Below are positions 42,389-54,479 of a DNA stretch of 64,000 nucleotides, piece by piece. Below the pieces are notes generated by a model. The model had not been told where the DNA came from. It saw nothing but the letters and a program-made list of their open reading frames with translations, and searched no databases. The stretch comes from Phyto melanocephala (taxonomy: Eukaryota > Arthropoda > Insecta > Diptera > Rhinophoridae): positions 41,942,412 to 42,006,411 of the forward strand of contig OW799234.1 in the NCBI GenBank assembly GCA_941918925.1, written 5' to 3'. Made by a program: the position numbers and the translations under genes. Position 1 is the first letter of the stretch. Every line of letters starts with the position of its first letter.

Positions 42389-43957
42389 TTAATTGTACGT
42401 AAATCACTTTTAATTGCTTATTTGTCCTTTTTTGCGAGCGATAACAAGATGCTTTTTTTTCAACAACGTTCATACATACATCTGTAATATCTTCTTATTA
42501 AAAAAGCAAAACAAAAGAACTAACTCAAATAGCTTGTCAGCAGACATCGAAAAACTACTCTGTTTCAACTTTGTTAAGACGCAATCAAGTGTAAATAGTT
42601 TTCACACTTCTATAGACAGCAAAGATGCAATTTTTTTTTCATCTTACAAATTCGTTCTACCGTTACAAGATGTATGAATGTATGTCTACGGATACCTCAA
42701 TCTCACCTCTTCAACTTTTAACTTGATTACACAGATTTTCGTTTTTCTTCATTATATGTTTTTTGTTATTTTTTGTATTTTTTTTTTTTTAAATTTTTTG
42801 CTTGTGTATTTTAAGCTATTTTCGCATTACTTTAAAAGGAAAAAAGTATAAAAAATCATCTAGTATTACGTTTAAATGAACAACATGTAACATTGGATAT
42901 TATGAAAATAATGGGCCACAGCAGCAACTTTAACCTTAATTTTTACAACTAGTTTAAAGAAAATATTATAGCAGCACAGTGGCCCCGAAGTTACAAAGAG
43001 AAAAAACAAAACAGCAGGGAGATCAAACATAAATTATATATTCACCAAAAACATACAAGGAGCAACCGTTAGCAAAATAAAAAGACAAAAAAATAAGAAC
43101 AACACAAAACACAATTAATATTAATTATCTTATTAGTTATCATCATTTATTAAACTTCATCAAGTTTGAGAAGGCCTAATTGATCTATATCAACTCAAAC
43201 ACTTGGTACGTAACATTTTGTTGTAAAATTACTTGAGTTAATTTAGGACAATTTGGCTGGAAATTCCTAAAACTTAAGGATCCATATTTTTCAGTTACTT
43301 GAATTATTAGTTAAACTTTAACTTAAATTAAAGACAATATTGGAGAGTTAAATAATTATCCCACACAAGGGCGAACACACTTGGAATTGTGGAATTCATA
43401 TTCACGGATAACCCAGACAATTCGCCTTAAAAAGCTTATTCAATCATTACTTTTAATATATGCATATGCCAAACCATTGCACTAAATTATAAAATTTTCT
43501 AAATCTAGTTATTACTAAAATCTAATTAGAAAATTGAATTTTGTTATTTAATTTCCTAAAATAACCTTTAATAACCAGTTGTAGATACATTATTTTTAAC
43601 ATATTTCATTAATATTAATTTTACATATTTTTACTTACTGCACATTATTTCATTCATATGTAATTTTTTTTTCTTTATTTTTTATATCCTAATTTCTGTA
43701 AAATTTTACTTACTTCTTCTTTTCTTATTTAATTACTATTCACACTCTAGTTAAAGATCTGTACCGCTACGTATCTAAGTCTTTCATACTGGCTATTTTT
43801 GCTTAAGTAGTAAAATCTAGTAAAGGAACAAAACACTGATCCATTAGTCGTTATCGTTTTGAAGTTGGTGAGAAGAAAATTTGATTATTTTATTGAGAAA
43901 GAAAATTATTATAGTTGATAAAAGGTGTAAAGAAAAAGGAGAACAAAGTGTCATTAA
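42389..43957. other. Non-coding interval, nothing recognised
   Basis: AT-rich sequence. No supported gene, terminal repeats or family sequence. Confidence 0.45.
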
Positions 43958-44868
43958 AACAAGTAAGAGCGCTATATTCGGCCGTTCCGAATCTGATAAT
44001 ACCCCTCACCGTTATGTACATAGGTATCGTAGCTTAGCCTAGATCTTAGATTTCACGCAATACACTATTTTCTTTATTATTTCCGACAGCATCTTTGATT
44101 TTAAATATTTACAAAGTTACAGAATTCTACTAGGAAAGCCCTTTCATTTGATACCCATATTGTTGTAGTTAAAAAAGTTCGCTCCGTCATTTTGTTTAAA
44201 CGCCATCTTGGATTTTACACTTTTTCATAGTTTACTACATTGTACTGGTCGAGTGTTCTTGTGGGGGTTAAAGGGGACACAGTCGTAACTACTATATTTA
44301 ACTTATATATTCGCCAATTAATCTAGGACACCACTTGAATTTTTTTTGTTTTCATATCTAACTATATTTTAGTATTTAAGTTCTTTTATTTGATTCTAAT
44401 ATTGGCTCTCTTAGTTGTATAGAAGCTGAAAAATATCTATTTTCGTTTGTTTGTTTTAAGTATACGTATTTGTAAATAATTTTTGCCTATAAATTTGCCG
44501 ATTAGTTGCCAATTTGTCTAAAATTTTGTATGAATATCTCTAGGGTCATATCAAATCTTTAAATAGTAACAACTGTATCTATAAGATATCCTAGGGCTGG
44601 AAAATTTTAATTTTGTGTCAAAAATATGTGAAAAAGCAGAGGTAGTCTTGTTTATTTGCATATATCTCAGATAGTTATGGAGCGCTTAAGTATTCTGATT
44701 TCCAATACCAATCTGCTCCCAAATATTATTGATATTTTGATACCTACACGGGTCTTGGCGAAGTCGGGTGGCTTCAAAACGTTGATTTAAACATATACAC
44801 GGAAAGACGAACAGAATGATAATGCTTAATTGACTTCCCTATTCATAAGCTTTCAAAAAATATATAAC
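43958..44868 (-). mobile_element. DINE-like element, subfamily C (copy C2, reverse, head truncated)
   Basis: Tail AACAAGTAAGAGCGCTATAT, TCGGCCGTTCCGAATC, then family sequence shared with C1 (CTTTCATTTGATACCCATAT, ATATTGGCTCT), a TTCATAAGCTTTCAAAAAAT stretch and an abrupt end before the core. The tail matches A and B subfamilies while the interior does not, so this is a separate subfamily using the same ends. Confidence 0.65.
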
Positions 44869-45345
44869 AAAAATTCAAATACAATTCGATTACAGTAAAG
44901 AAATTTATAAAGTTAAGCTATTCTTGGTGTTTACAAACGAAAAACTGTTGTATGTAATAATTATTTGATTTTTCTGTCAATTGTAAAAAATTTACATTAA
45001 TCAAAACACAAAACCATTATAAACGAATTGTGAGATAGTACGTGGAACAGTGAAGGAAAATTCAAAACTTGAGATGCTACTGACTACCAAGCAAAAGAGT
45101 ACTTTTTCCAACATTGTGGTACTTTTTCCAAGCATATTTTTTATTGAAATACAACTTAAAAATAAAAAACAGAAATACATAAATTTAAAAATTAAATTAT
45201 TTAAATAAAAAAATATATCATATATATATTATATATGTATGTACATATGTATATTTTGGTTAAGAAACTTGAAACTATTTTATTTTTGATACAAACATTT
45301 ATGTAAATGCATATGTATGTATGTACATACACATGTATTTTCTTA

Positions 45346-46084
45346 TCTATATATATAAAAGTGAAACTGTGTGTGTGTGTGTTAGCTATAGACTCCGAAA
45401 CTGTAAAACCGATCGGACTCATACTTTGGCAAGTTGTTGTACACATACCAGGGAGTGTTTATGGGTGGAAAAAAGTGGGCGGGGCCACGCCCATAAAAAT
45501 TAGTTATCAGTTTTAGCTACTTGCACCAGACCGATTTTTCTGAAACTTTGCACACATATTGTGCTGTCATGACTAAATAATTTTGTGATAAGAAAAGTGG
45601 GCGGGGCCACGCCCCTAAAAAATTTTTAATTTTGAGGTACTTGCACTGGACCGATTTTTCTGAAACTTTGCACACATACTAAGCTGTCATAAACATATAA
45701 TTTTGTAGTTAGAAAAGTGGGCAGGGCCACGCACATAAAAAAAGGTTATAATTTTGAGGTACTTGCACCAGACCGATTTTTCTGAAACTTTGCACACATA
45801 TCGAGCTGTCATGACTTAATAATTTCGTGATTAGAAAAGTGGGCAGTGCCACGCCCATAAGAAATAGGTATCATTTTGAGGTACTTGCACTGAACCGATT
45901 ATTCTGAAACTTTGCACACATATTGAGCTGTTATGACTTTACAATTTCGTGATTAGAAAAGTGGGCAATGCCACGCCCATAAAAAAATTATAATATTTAG
46001 GCTTTTGCACTTGATATTCAATTAAAGTTCAGAATGCATTTCGATTCATTAAGGGGCGTAGCAACGCGCGCCGGGTTTGGCTAG
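45346..46084 (+). mobile_element. Non-autonomous Helitron (copy H4), inside the hAT element
   Basis: Starts TCTATATATATAAAAGTGAA after an A (45345), has a (GT)n run, five tandem units of about 120 bp (GTGGGC words at about 45475, 45598, 45718, 45839, 45960), a GC-rich hairpin region AGGGGCGTAGCAACGCGCGC and ends GGCTAG before T (46085). 739 bp, opposite in orientation to H1-H3. Confidence 0.88.
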
Positions 46085-46125
46085 TAATTTAATATAAAGT
46101 ACACACATTTCTATGTCTTGGACTG

Positions 46126-47223
46126 TTAGTCACTAAAGAGACCATGAGTAATATTATAATTGTAACAAGAATCAATTGATTTTAATAGATCTTTAGTTTT
46201 AATTAAATTTGAAAGAGTTTGTACTTGCAAACGATTTATTTTTTTCGTTTTTGTATCATTTTGCATTGAAAGCGTGCGCTTAACTGCTGCTGACGAATGG
46301 CGTATTAGCATTTCGTTTTTAATTTGCTTTACATTTTTCCAGAAAATCGAAATATCTTACTTTTTTAAATGTTGTATTTCTGGGAGATCCGCTAACGCAC
46401 GAAAATGTTGCTCATTTGGAAAGAAAATCAATAATTGTGGAACTATGCTATTGGTCTTACTGGCATAACATTTTTAGGCGTAAAATCGATTATTATTTTC
46501 GAAATTAAATTTGTTTCTAAGTGTATCACAAAGTTTTAAGTCATGTGATTTTGCAACTACCTTGACTTTGTCAATAACTTCTACTTCTACTTTTTTGTTT
46601 CTATAAGTATGTTTATCAAACGCAGTTCCGCAAAAAACTTAATCTAAATGGGTTTCATCTAAGTTTAAACTTACTAAGGTCGTGTTATCTAAAACTTGAT
46701 TTTGTATGAAGTTTCTAGCCACTTGTAAAAATAAATATTTCATTCTGGAGTGTAAAATGTGTGTCCTTGCTTTCTCGGACTGCATTTCGATATTCACATT
46801 GTTAATTATTTAAAAAATCTATGACAAAAATAAAAAATACATCTTCGTTTAAACTTTTTAAATCTCACCAATAAATTTAAGGCGTTTATTTTTTTGTCCA
46901 CTTTCAAAGTTATTTAAATAAAAAATACGTTAGCCGTTTCCATGGCTTCAAAAATTTCAACCACAACCTGTCTCAAAGGCCATCTAAGCTGCAGACGAAG
47001 CTAAGTTTAAATTATGGCATACACAGCCATTTACGAACAAATTCGGTAACAATTTCTTTAATCTGGCCTGAACACCACTAAATTGCCCCATCATTACATT
47101 GCAATTATCTGCCGTAAATCCAATAATTTTTTCCAGAGGAATATTGTTTTTTCTTTTTTCCATTTTTAATAAGGTTGTTGAGGTGGTCAAGCATTGCAAA
47201 TGGTAAATTGTGTTCTGCCACAA
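46126..47223 (-). pseudogene. hAT transposase pseudogene of the enclosing hAT element
   Basis: On the minus strand, 47223 down to 46984 reads KIIGFTADNCNVMMGQFSGV, LFVNGCVCHNLNLASSAA, the second catalytic Asp region and CVCHxLNL motif of the DUF4371-like hAT group. 46311 down to 46126 reads LIRHSSAAVKRTLSMQNDTK, RLQVQTLSNLIKTKDLL, the C-terminal dimerisation motif. The stretch between them has many stops. Because it lies within matching hAT ends in the expected order, it is probably the element's own transposase. Confidence 0.75.
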
Positions 47224-47282
47224 ACAAACACAACATTATTTATAATTTGTTTGCTGATTCCTTACTTGTTTGGGTGTTTACA

Positions 47283-47440
47283 CGAATAGAACAAATATGG
47301 TTGTGGTAACCATAATCGAAGAGCAACATACTATGATTGAATTGTATGATTATGGTTAAAACATATAATGGTTACCAGTTATCATTATTATCTTTATTTA
47401 AAGTATCATTCAATAATCATATGTATGACTACAATTGAAA
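47283..47440 (+). repeat. Dispersed repeat, partner at 61660-61815 (inverted)
   Basis: TGGTTGTGGTAACCATAATC, a TATGATTAAATTGTATG-like stretch and AAAACATATAATGGTTACCA recur with changes on the opposite strand at 61660-61815. The right end of a possible enclosing element near 48770-48800 carries the same TTGGGTGTT word as 47270, but terminal repeats are not convincing. Confidence 0.45.
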
Positions 47441-47892
47441 TCGACAATCTTTGCTTTTTTACGGCAAATAATTGTCTTTTGCTGTAACATACACTTATTG
47501 ATTGTACTTACCATTTTAATTGCATTTTTTTTATCAATATTTTTTTTACATTTTCTCGTTTATTTTTAAATTTTCAAAATTTTTGTTAATTTATTTTGAC
47601 ATCTCAAACTTTTAATATAATAACAATTTATTCAGCAAGAAGAAGAACAGTTATAATCATACTTTTAATAAAAAAAATTATAGCTTGATTAATTTGTAAT
47701 CATACTGTTGTCTCATCTATTATTTAATGATTATTTGTTATTTTTAATGCTTTTGAATATAATGTTATTTTTGTCGGATTTGTTTTTTTTTTTAATCGTA
47801 CTATTTTTAAACGACAAACATATTAAATTTAAATAAAGTAAATAATAATAATATGTAATAAGATTTAAGCCATTCAGCCACAATAATATCAA

Positions 47893-48660
47893 ACCTGGGC
47901 GTTCACTTACACTATAAATTTGCATATTCAGCATGTGAAAACTAAAGTGTTTCAAGGACTTGGTCCTCTATTACAAGTTCAAAAATAAGTTCGATCGAAA
48001 CACAAAATTTTTAATATATAATGCTTTAGTTCAAAGCCAATTGAATTACTTAGCTATTATCTACGGATGGAAAAAGACCAGTGAACCTAAATCTCTCCAA
48101 AGATGTCAAAACAAGGCGCCTAAAGTAGTTTGCAACCTTAAACTAATGTATCAAACGTCATCTCTCTGTAAAATCGTATTTCCAACGGTTTTGCCAATCT
48201 ACGGGATCTATTAAAAGCAACTTTAAATATATTTGTGCTTAATATTAAAAATAATATCAATCTATCGGTAGCAAGGTGTAGGTTGGAAACAACTAAGCAA
48301 AGAATTGAATTTGCAGGTAGTTATGAGTTTAACAATTTGCCTCAACGTTTAAAAAATGTTAATAGGATTTCATTATTTAAATCTTCATTAACAGAGTACT
48401 TATGTCAAAACGTAGAAAATCTGCTTATATAATTTTGTTTTTGATACGATATTGATATCTACTATACTTTAAAAAATATATTTGTAAATAATTTTATTTT
48501 TTATTTTAAATGAATGAATAATCATAATTAATACCTATGCTTTCATTAATTGCCAACTCGCCTCAATAATGCCTTTAAGGCGCTGAGGCAATCAACGCTA
48601 TTGTAATGAAATATTTTTTTTATGTTAATAAAAATTTTAAAATTAAAAAAAAACATTACA
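47893..48660 (+). pseudogene. CR1-like non-LTR retrotransposon, 3' end
   Basis: Frames from about 47893 read LGVHLHYKFAY, then after a frameshift YKFKNKFDRNTKFLIYNALV, QSQLNYLAIIYGWKKTSEPK and SLQRCQNKAPKVV, VFPTVLPIYGIY (47988-48214), and LSVARCRLETTKQRIEFAGS with LPQRLKNVNRISLFKSSLTE (48235-48432). This is the thumb and C-terminal end of a CR1/Jockey-type LINE ORF2. A 3' untranslated region with a GCCTC...GAGGC hairpin (about 48561-48590) leads to an A-rich end near 48660. The catalytic RT domain is missing (5' truncation is usual for LINEs). Confidence 0.7.
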
Positions 48661-49127
48661 TTATAAAATTCAAACAAATGCTTGATTATCGTGATGAAAT
48701 GAAACAAAAATAACTTTCACTTGTTTTCGACAACCAAATATTGTTATAGAAACTATAATATGACCGTCGGGATCATGTCATAACCATGGTTTTTCTTTGG
48801 GTGTTGGCAATGTTGTCAATGTTTGAAAAAAATCGCACCGCAAAATTTTAAGACAGACAAGGAAGGATAACAAGAAAAGAGTACTAAAGCTTACGTGGGG
48901 GTACCGTGGTATTTTTTAAATGAAAAAGTACTGAAAACAGTACCAAAGTACTGAATTTTCCGTCACTGACGTGGAACCGAATGAATTCGATTGGCAACAA
49001 ATTTAGTTGTCACAACGAAACTGTTTTCCGTGTGTAGAAATGTTACAAACAATTCTCCTAATTTAAATGAGAAACGGCATCAAAGTAGAAATTGTAAATA
49101 ATATACAATAATAAAATTTTAATTACA

Positions 49128-49797
49128 ACAAGTAACAGTGCTATATTCGGCCGTGCCGAATCTTATATACCCTTCACAACGTGTAGTCATGCAATAACAA
49201 TTGTTTGTATTACCATTCATCTCATACATACATAAAAAAACGAAAATAAATAAATTTTACCGTTAGGTGCCTTTCTATTTACGCTTAGAATCGTCGACTT
49301 GACTTTTATAAAACGCGTATATCTCTGGGAGGGAACAGTTTTGGGGCATGGGATCGGTCTCATTAGATGCTCAGATGTTGTCCACATCAAAAAAAAAAAG
49401 GAAAGTGAAAATTGTTTTTTTTAACCCTTAGGTCCCTTTCTCTATGCGCAGTCACATATATGTATGTTGTTGTTGTAATTGTGAAAAAAAAACAAGGGAG
49501 TCATGGTTTTTTGCTCATATCTTAGAAAGTTATAGGGCGATTGTTTTGAATTTCAATAGCGATTCATTCCCGGATATACACAGATCTGGGGAACATAAAG
49601 TTGCTTCTAAAAGTTGATTTCAACCAACACACGGACAGACGGGCAGACGGACAGTAATCGACGGTCGGTAATCGACTCCTCTATTCATAAGCTTTCAGAA
49701 AATATATACTTTATGGGATCGGAAATGAAAATTGTAGAAATTACAAACGGAACGACAAAGCTATATATACCCTTGTGCACCACAGGTAAAGGGTATA
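49128..49797 (-). mobile_element. DINE-like element, subfamily A (copy A7, reverse)
   Basis: Complete tail (AACAAGTAACAGTGCTATAT, CGGCCGTGCCGAATCTTATA, ACCCTTCACAACGTG) at the left and complete head hairpin (GTGCACCACAGGTAAAGGGT) at the right, with the core and GACAGACGGGCAGACGGACA tract. The middle holds unrelated-looking sequence (TTAGGTCCCTTTCTCTATGC, twice in variant form at about 49265 and 49427) instead of the tRNA-like motif. Confidence 0.75.
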
Positions 49798-51477
49798 AAA
49801 AGAGTTGACATATGCTAACTAATAGATTTTTTGTCAAAAGTATCAGCTGCAATATAATACAATTATTTATTTAAGCAAATTTAAACACACTCTTTCTAAG
49901 GAACACAGAAATCCACTTGCTCTTTGCACGTTTTTTTGGACACTTATTACCCCGTACTCACCACCACACCCTTTACCAATAAACTCGTGTCACATGAACA
50001 TGTCCCTTTATGTAAACTGGCTCTTAGAAAGATATTTTAAAAACAACTAAATAGAACTTGTAAACATTTTAGTTAATAAATTTTTCTGGGTTAATATTTT
50101 TTAATCTGTTCAAATACATTTTTACACTACTTCTAAATATTTTTTTAACTTTAATTTTTTAGTGACCGAAAATTTTTGTAAACATACACACACACACAAG
50201 AACATTTCTTTTTGTATTTTATTGTTTGTTCACTTTTCACATACAACTGATCATTACATGTGAGGGTTATATTGTTTTACAAGCAATATAATAGTTTCTG
50301 TACAACTTTGACTAAACATCGCTAGAAATATTCACATTTCTAAATCTGATATTCTTGTAATTGTTTAATACGTAACAAGTAATTCGAAACAAAAATATTC
50401 GAAATAAGTATAAGCGAATGAAAACCTTCGATATAGATAGACCCAAATTTATTTAAAAATTATTGACTAGCTGTCTTTCGCTTAGGGTTTCTTTCGACAT
50501 AGTTAAACAGGCTAATAGGGTATCTTTTATCATTATAACTAGGCGAAATCGCAAACACATTTGATTTTCTCCCTTTTAAAATAACTAAAAACTTCACCGC
50601 GTTATTTTACATTAAAAAAAGCAATAAGTTACTACAACAAATTAAATATAAACTTTTTTGCATTGTCTACGTTATTTCATCAATCGCAAAATCTGAACGA
50701 TCTAACGAAAATAAAATGTAAAAATCACTTTTCAAGAAAATAAGCCTTTTTTAAAATTAAACCAGCTACCTCACTTTACTTTACTACGTTTTAAGCTTTT
50801 TTTTTAGCAAGGTTCTATAATAAAATTGAAATATGGTTTATTTATTTTTTTAGTTAGAAAAAATGAAGACAATTTTTTATATAATTTTTAAAAATATAAC
50901 TTAAATAACGACCAAAGAATTACAGCCATTTTGTTATCAAACTAAATTTGGATAGTTTGGTAGCGCTGTTCATAAATGTCTAAAAGCGAAAGTGGTTTGC
51001 ATAATAGTTATTGACATTGTATTAATTTTTCTATTTATTTATTTTTAATATCATGTGAAGTCCCACGCTTGATGGTAATTTTTTAAATATTTTTGTTTCT
51101 TTTGAAGTTTTCTTATTTATTTATCCATTGTTGTTGTACTTTTTCCGCCCTCATCAACTTGTTAGTTCCTGCGGAATGTTAAAGTAATGAAAACCAAACA
51201 TATGTACATTACATATGTACTTATGTAAGTATGAACAATTGTTGTGTGTAGTATTGGGATTCGTGCCGTTTACTTGTTATTAATTAATTAATTTTCCTGT
51301 TTGTCCTTTGCTTGTTTGATGTTCCTTTTGCTGTTGCCCCTGTTCTTATTACATATTACAGTTTTTTATTTCCACTTGCCAGATTTATGTTTGTAATGTT
51401 GATACTTCTTTAAATACCGGTAACACTGCTCGGCAAAGTTTTTTGTCTTTCCGTTAATTAAAACTATGTGGAATATA
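49798..51477. other. Non-coding interval, nothing recognised
   Basis: AT-rich, with short CA and ACAT microsatellites. No supported gene or element. Confidence 0.45.
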
Positions 51478-51592
51478 TGGATTATGATGCGCAGAACTCA
51501 AATCCGTTGTCGGTTTTTTCCATCAGTTAGGGATTTGTTTTATGGGTGTGGCAAATTTTTTCCCCTAAATTAGTCAGGTACGACAAATTACT
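51478..51592 (-). repeat. Dispersed repeat, partner at 3953-4090
   Basis: Complement of ACCTGACTAATTTAGGGG through GACAACGGATTTGAGTTC, TGCGCATCATAATCCATAT. See the partner entry. Confidence 0.55.
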
Positions 51593-51683
51593 CGGCGGAT
51601 CACAATTGTCAGTCACACCTTAACGTCAAGTTTTATAGCCGTCTTAATTTGAAATTTCTTTGTTTCAGTATTTGATAAATTCT

Positions 51684-52565
51684 GCAATGGAGAGGTACCC
51701 AATTTGACACCGTGTTAAAATTGTTGAAACCTTTTACGAAAATGGGCGTTAAAATCAAAATGCATTTCAAGCACTTGGTGATTTTTTCGGTCAGCATAAT
51801 CGGCCAAACGTGTCTGTTAGGAATGTGAAAACATCTGTGCATGCTCGCCAGGTTAATTTTGCGGTAAAAATTGCTGTTTTTCGTTATAGTGTGGTAGACG
51901 AGCCGTCCACCTTGACTCGTCGTCGTGCCCAACAATTGAATATCTTAATCATAATCCTCAGCAACGAGGCAATTTTCGTTGATAAGCAGAATTACCGTAT
52001 TTGGGAAAAAAGGGATGGATTATACAAGTAATTGTTGAAAAGCCGATGCATCTAAAAGAAGAGACTGTTTGGTGCGGTTATGAGCTGGTGGTGTCATCGC
52101 ACTATACGTTTTTGAAAATGAGGTCGGCCAGGCAGTTAGCGTGAATAGGGTTCGCTATCACGAGGTGATATCGGACTTCTTGTGGCCAGAAATTGCAGAT
52201 ATGGGCCTGGACGATATGTGGTTTCAACAGGCTGGTGCCTCTTGCTACACAGCTAACGAAACAATGGCTACTTTGTGCGAGAAAAGGTCGTGTTATCACA
52301 TATCGTGATGATGTTAATTAGCCGTTACGATCAATTGATTTGACACCATTCAACTTATTCTTTTGTAAATATTTAAAAGAAAAAGTGTTCTTGATTAAGC
52401 CAGGAACAATTTACGAGATATAGCATCAAATAAGTCAGATAGATGTATGTCACCGAAGCCGTGGCTAGCATTTGGGCAATATTTTGCTTCATAGTTAACT
52501 ATATGTATTATGAAGTTAATTTAATTCTCTGATATCGTTATGTTTTATATTTTAGGACCACCCTG
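51684..52565 (+). pseudogene. Mariner-family transposase pseudogene
   Basis: Pieces in varying frames follow the order of a mariner transposase: a MERY start near 51685, GQHNRPNVSV and RNVKTSVHARQVN (about 51795-51850), DEPSTLTRRRAQQLNI (51897-51945), FVDKQNYRIWEKR (51974-52012), KPMHLKEETVWCG, APYTFLKMRSARQ-type sequence, LWPEIADMGLDDMWFQQAGA with SCYTANE (52180-52262), and a C-terminal scrap. The FQQAGA motif has Ala where the family has the second catalytic Asp. Stops and frameshifts are frequent. The right terminus GGACCACCCTG is followed by TA at 52566; the left terminus is not found. Confidence 0.75.
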
Positions 52566-52617
52566 TAGTTGTAACTGTGACTATACACAATTCGCTTATT
52601 TTTTTTTATATCATACA

Positions 52618-53250
52618 CAACAAGTAGTTAAGATACTCACCACCAATTTTATGTACTTTTATAGCACAAAATTCATTATATATTATTAATAGAAATCACT
52701 ATGGAATATTCACTTATACTAAAATATGTATCACTTTCTATGTGTATCTTCGATTTGCTATTAATTTATTTTCTTAAATTTATTGTTGCAATGAAACCTT
52801 AAGTATTTCAACATAAGGAGTGATACAGTATTATATTTTTAGGGAAAACTAAAGAGTAGAATTTGGTAGCCAGAGGTAGTCAAAAAATAATATTAACTTT
52901 GTGTGGGCATGGGACGTCTTTTTAAATAATATAATTATTGTTTCCACTTAGATATTTAATCCAATTTTAATTTTAGTCGTAATTTTTGTCCATATAAAAA
53001 TAATATGAATTTAAAATATTAAAAAAAATATAATAAAATTTATTACAAACCTATAAATATTATTATCATTATATAATACATATAATTCTATTACTTTTAT
53101 TAGCTTTTAAATTTCATTCATTACAAAATATGTGAGAAGCGGGCGTTAAAGTAGGCGTGTCGAAGTAATTTCTGCTAATAAACTTAACTAAGATATTTTT
53201 TTATAGAAAGTCCTTCGTTATTCTAAAATATTTGTCCCTAGAGAAGAACA
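52618..53250 (-). mobile_element. DINE-like subfamily B fragment (copy B8, reverse, decayed)
   Basis: Tail CAACAAGTAGTTAAGATACT with CACCACCAATTTTATGTACT, then GAATATTCACTTATACTAAA, and later GCGGGCGTTAAAGTAGGCGT (about 53137). Heavily diverged from the other copies; hairpin lost. Confidence 0.55.
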
Positions 53251-53587
53251 TGAACATGTAGTCAATGTGACCAGTAACAACATTTTTTAAAGTTTTTATC
53301 AAAGTACTTAAGCAGAAATTTGTGTTTTTGGGCAGGAACAACTTTTAATTAAAGCTACTTTAAAAATGTATGTAACAAAAGCAACAAGTCTTATTAGAAA
53401 AACATTAAAGTTAATTTTAAGAATTGAATGTGCAACTTAATTTTGGGTAAAATTCAAAATGTTATTTTCATTTTAATCATTCTAGCGTTAATATACAATA
53501 AGAGAATAATATGTTTTATTTGCATGTCGATAACAAAGAAATGCAAAATCGTTCAATGAAAAATATTGCACTTAAAGGAAATTGTTT

Positions 53588-53770
53588 TTTTATACTCGCC
53601 ACCATCAAAATGTTGGAGGATATTAATTTTGTCATTTTGTTTGTAAAAAATTAAAATATTTCTTTAAAGTCATACATTTCCCGAGTCCTAATATCATTTT
53701 AAAATAACTTAAAATATACTATGTCCGTTCGTCTGTCCGACCACATAGAAACAAATGTGCGATGCTGCAA
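53588..53770 (+). mobile_element. DINE-like subfamily B, head fragment (copy B9)
   Basis: TATACTCGCCACCATCAAAA, TGTTGGAGGATATTAATTTT then GTCATTTTG and CTATGTCCGTTCGTCTGTCC. A diverged head and (GTCY)n tract; the GACCCCATAAAG core is unrecognisable. Confidence 0.55.
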
Positions 53771-53884
53771 TGAGACCTTTTATTACATCAATACCGAAAA
53801 ATTAATTTGGTAACAGCAACGATAGTAACACCAGCAGAAGATTTTTTTATAATCCTGAATAAGCTCCACAAATAACTGGAATTG

Positions 53885-54320
53885 AATTTGATTTCATCTA
53901 CCGAATCAAACTTATTATGGAAGCAATGTCAAGTGGTCACAAAATACATTTGTACAGGTTTGACGATTATTGCTTAGACACTGCAAAACTTTACGTTACC
54001 CTATATCCCTGGCACCCTCTGACACCTACAATGCACAAGGCATTGTTGCCTATTGGGCGTTTATCGGAAAAAGCGGTTGAGGCGCGAAACATACATTTCC
54101 GGCTTTACAGGCAGAATTTTGCTAGAAAGTTTTCAAAGGTTCAGTTCTAACCCACTGATTACTAGCATAAGAACAATTTGAAAAAAAAAAAAAAAATTAA
54201 TAACCCTTTACAAGAGAAGCAAATACTCTCATGCTTTCACCTCTACTTGACTCTGAAGAGGATTCAGATTCGGAAGAGGTCTTTGAAGAAACAGATGCAA
54301 AAGAGAAGTTATTTTAAAAA
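53885..54320 (+). pseudogene. Multi-copy uncharacterised arthropod gene family, C-terminal part
   Basis: The open frame 53917-54150 reads YPWHPLTPTMHKALLPIGRL, SEKAVEARNIHFRLYRQNFA, RKFSKVQF. A frame change leads to NPLITSIR, and an acidic tail (LLDSEEDSDSEEVFEETDA) near 54243-54300. I recognise this as the C-terminal end of the same multi-copy family whose N-terminal part is at 2970-3660. Part of the expected sequence between HKAL and PIG appears deleted. Function unknown to me. Confidence 0.5.
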
Positions 54321-54479
54321 ATAAGTTGTTATTATTTTAAAAAGAAATTTATATTTACATTACAAATAAGTTGAAGCTAAAAAAAAATTATTTTAGGGAG
54401 TATTTAGTTCAGGAGGGGTCAGTATGGGGGGATACCTCCCTTTACCAATAAACTTATACTGACAATAAAATATGCTGGC

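Larger units (their letters stand above)
45048..48968 (-). mobile_element. hAT transposon with nested insertions
   Basis: Ends CAGTGAAGGAAAATTC (left) and CAGTGACGGAAAATTC (right, complement) are 16-bp inverted repeats with one mismatch. A perfect 8-bp duplication ACGTGGAA flanks them (45040-45047 and 48969-48976). Inside are a Helitron (45346-46084), a decayed hAT transposase on the minus strand (46126-47223) and a CR1-like LINE end (47893-48660). Terminal subregions carry repeated AGTACTTT/GGTACT words. Confidence 0.88.

Noticed and set aside
47270..48805. An element flanked by the 9-bp word TTGGGTGTT on both sides
   Set aside because: The sequences inside these words do not form convincing inverted repeats, so the repeat could be chance.
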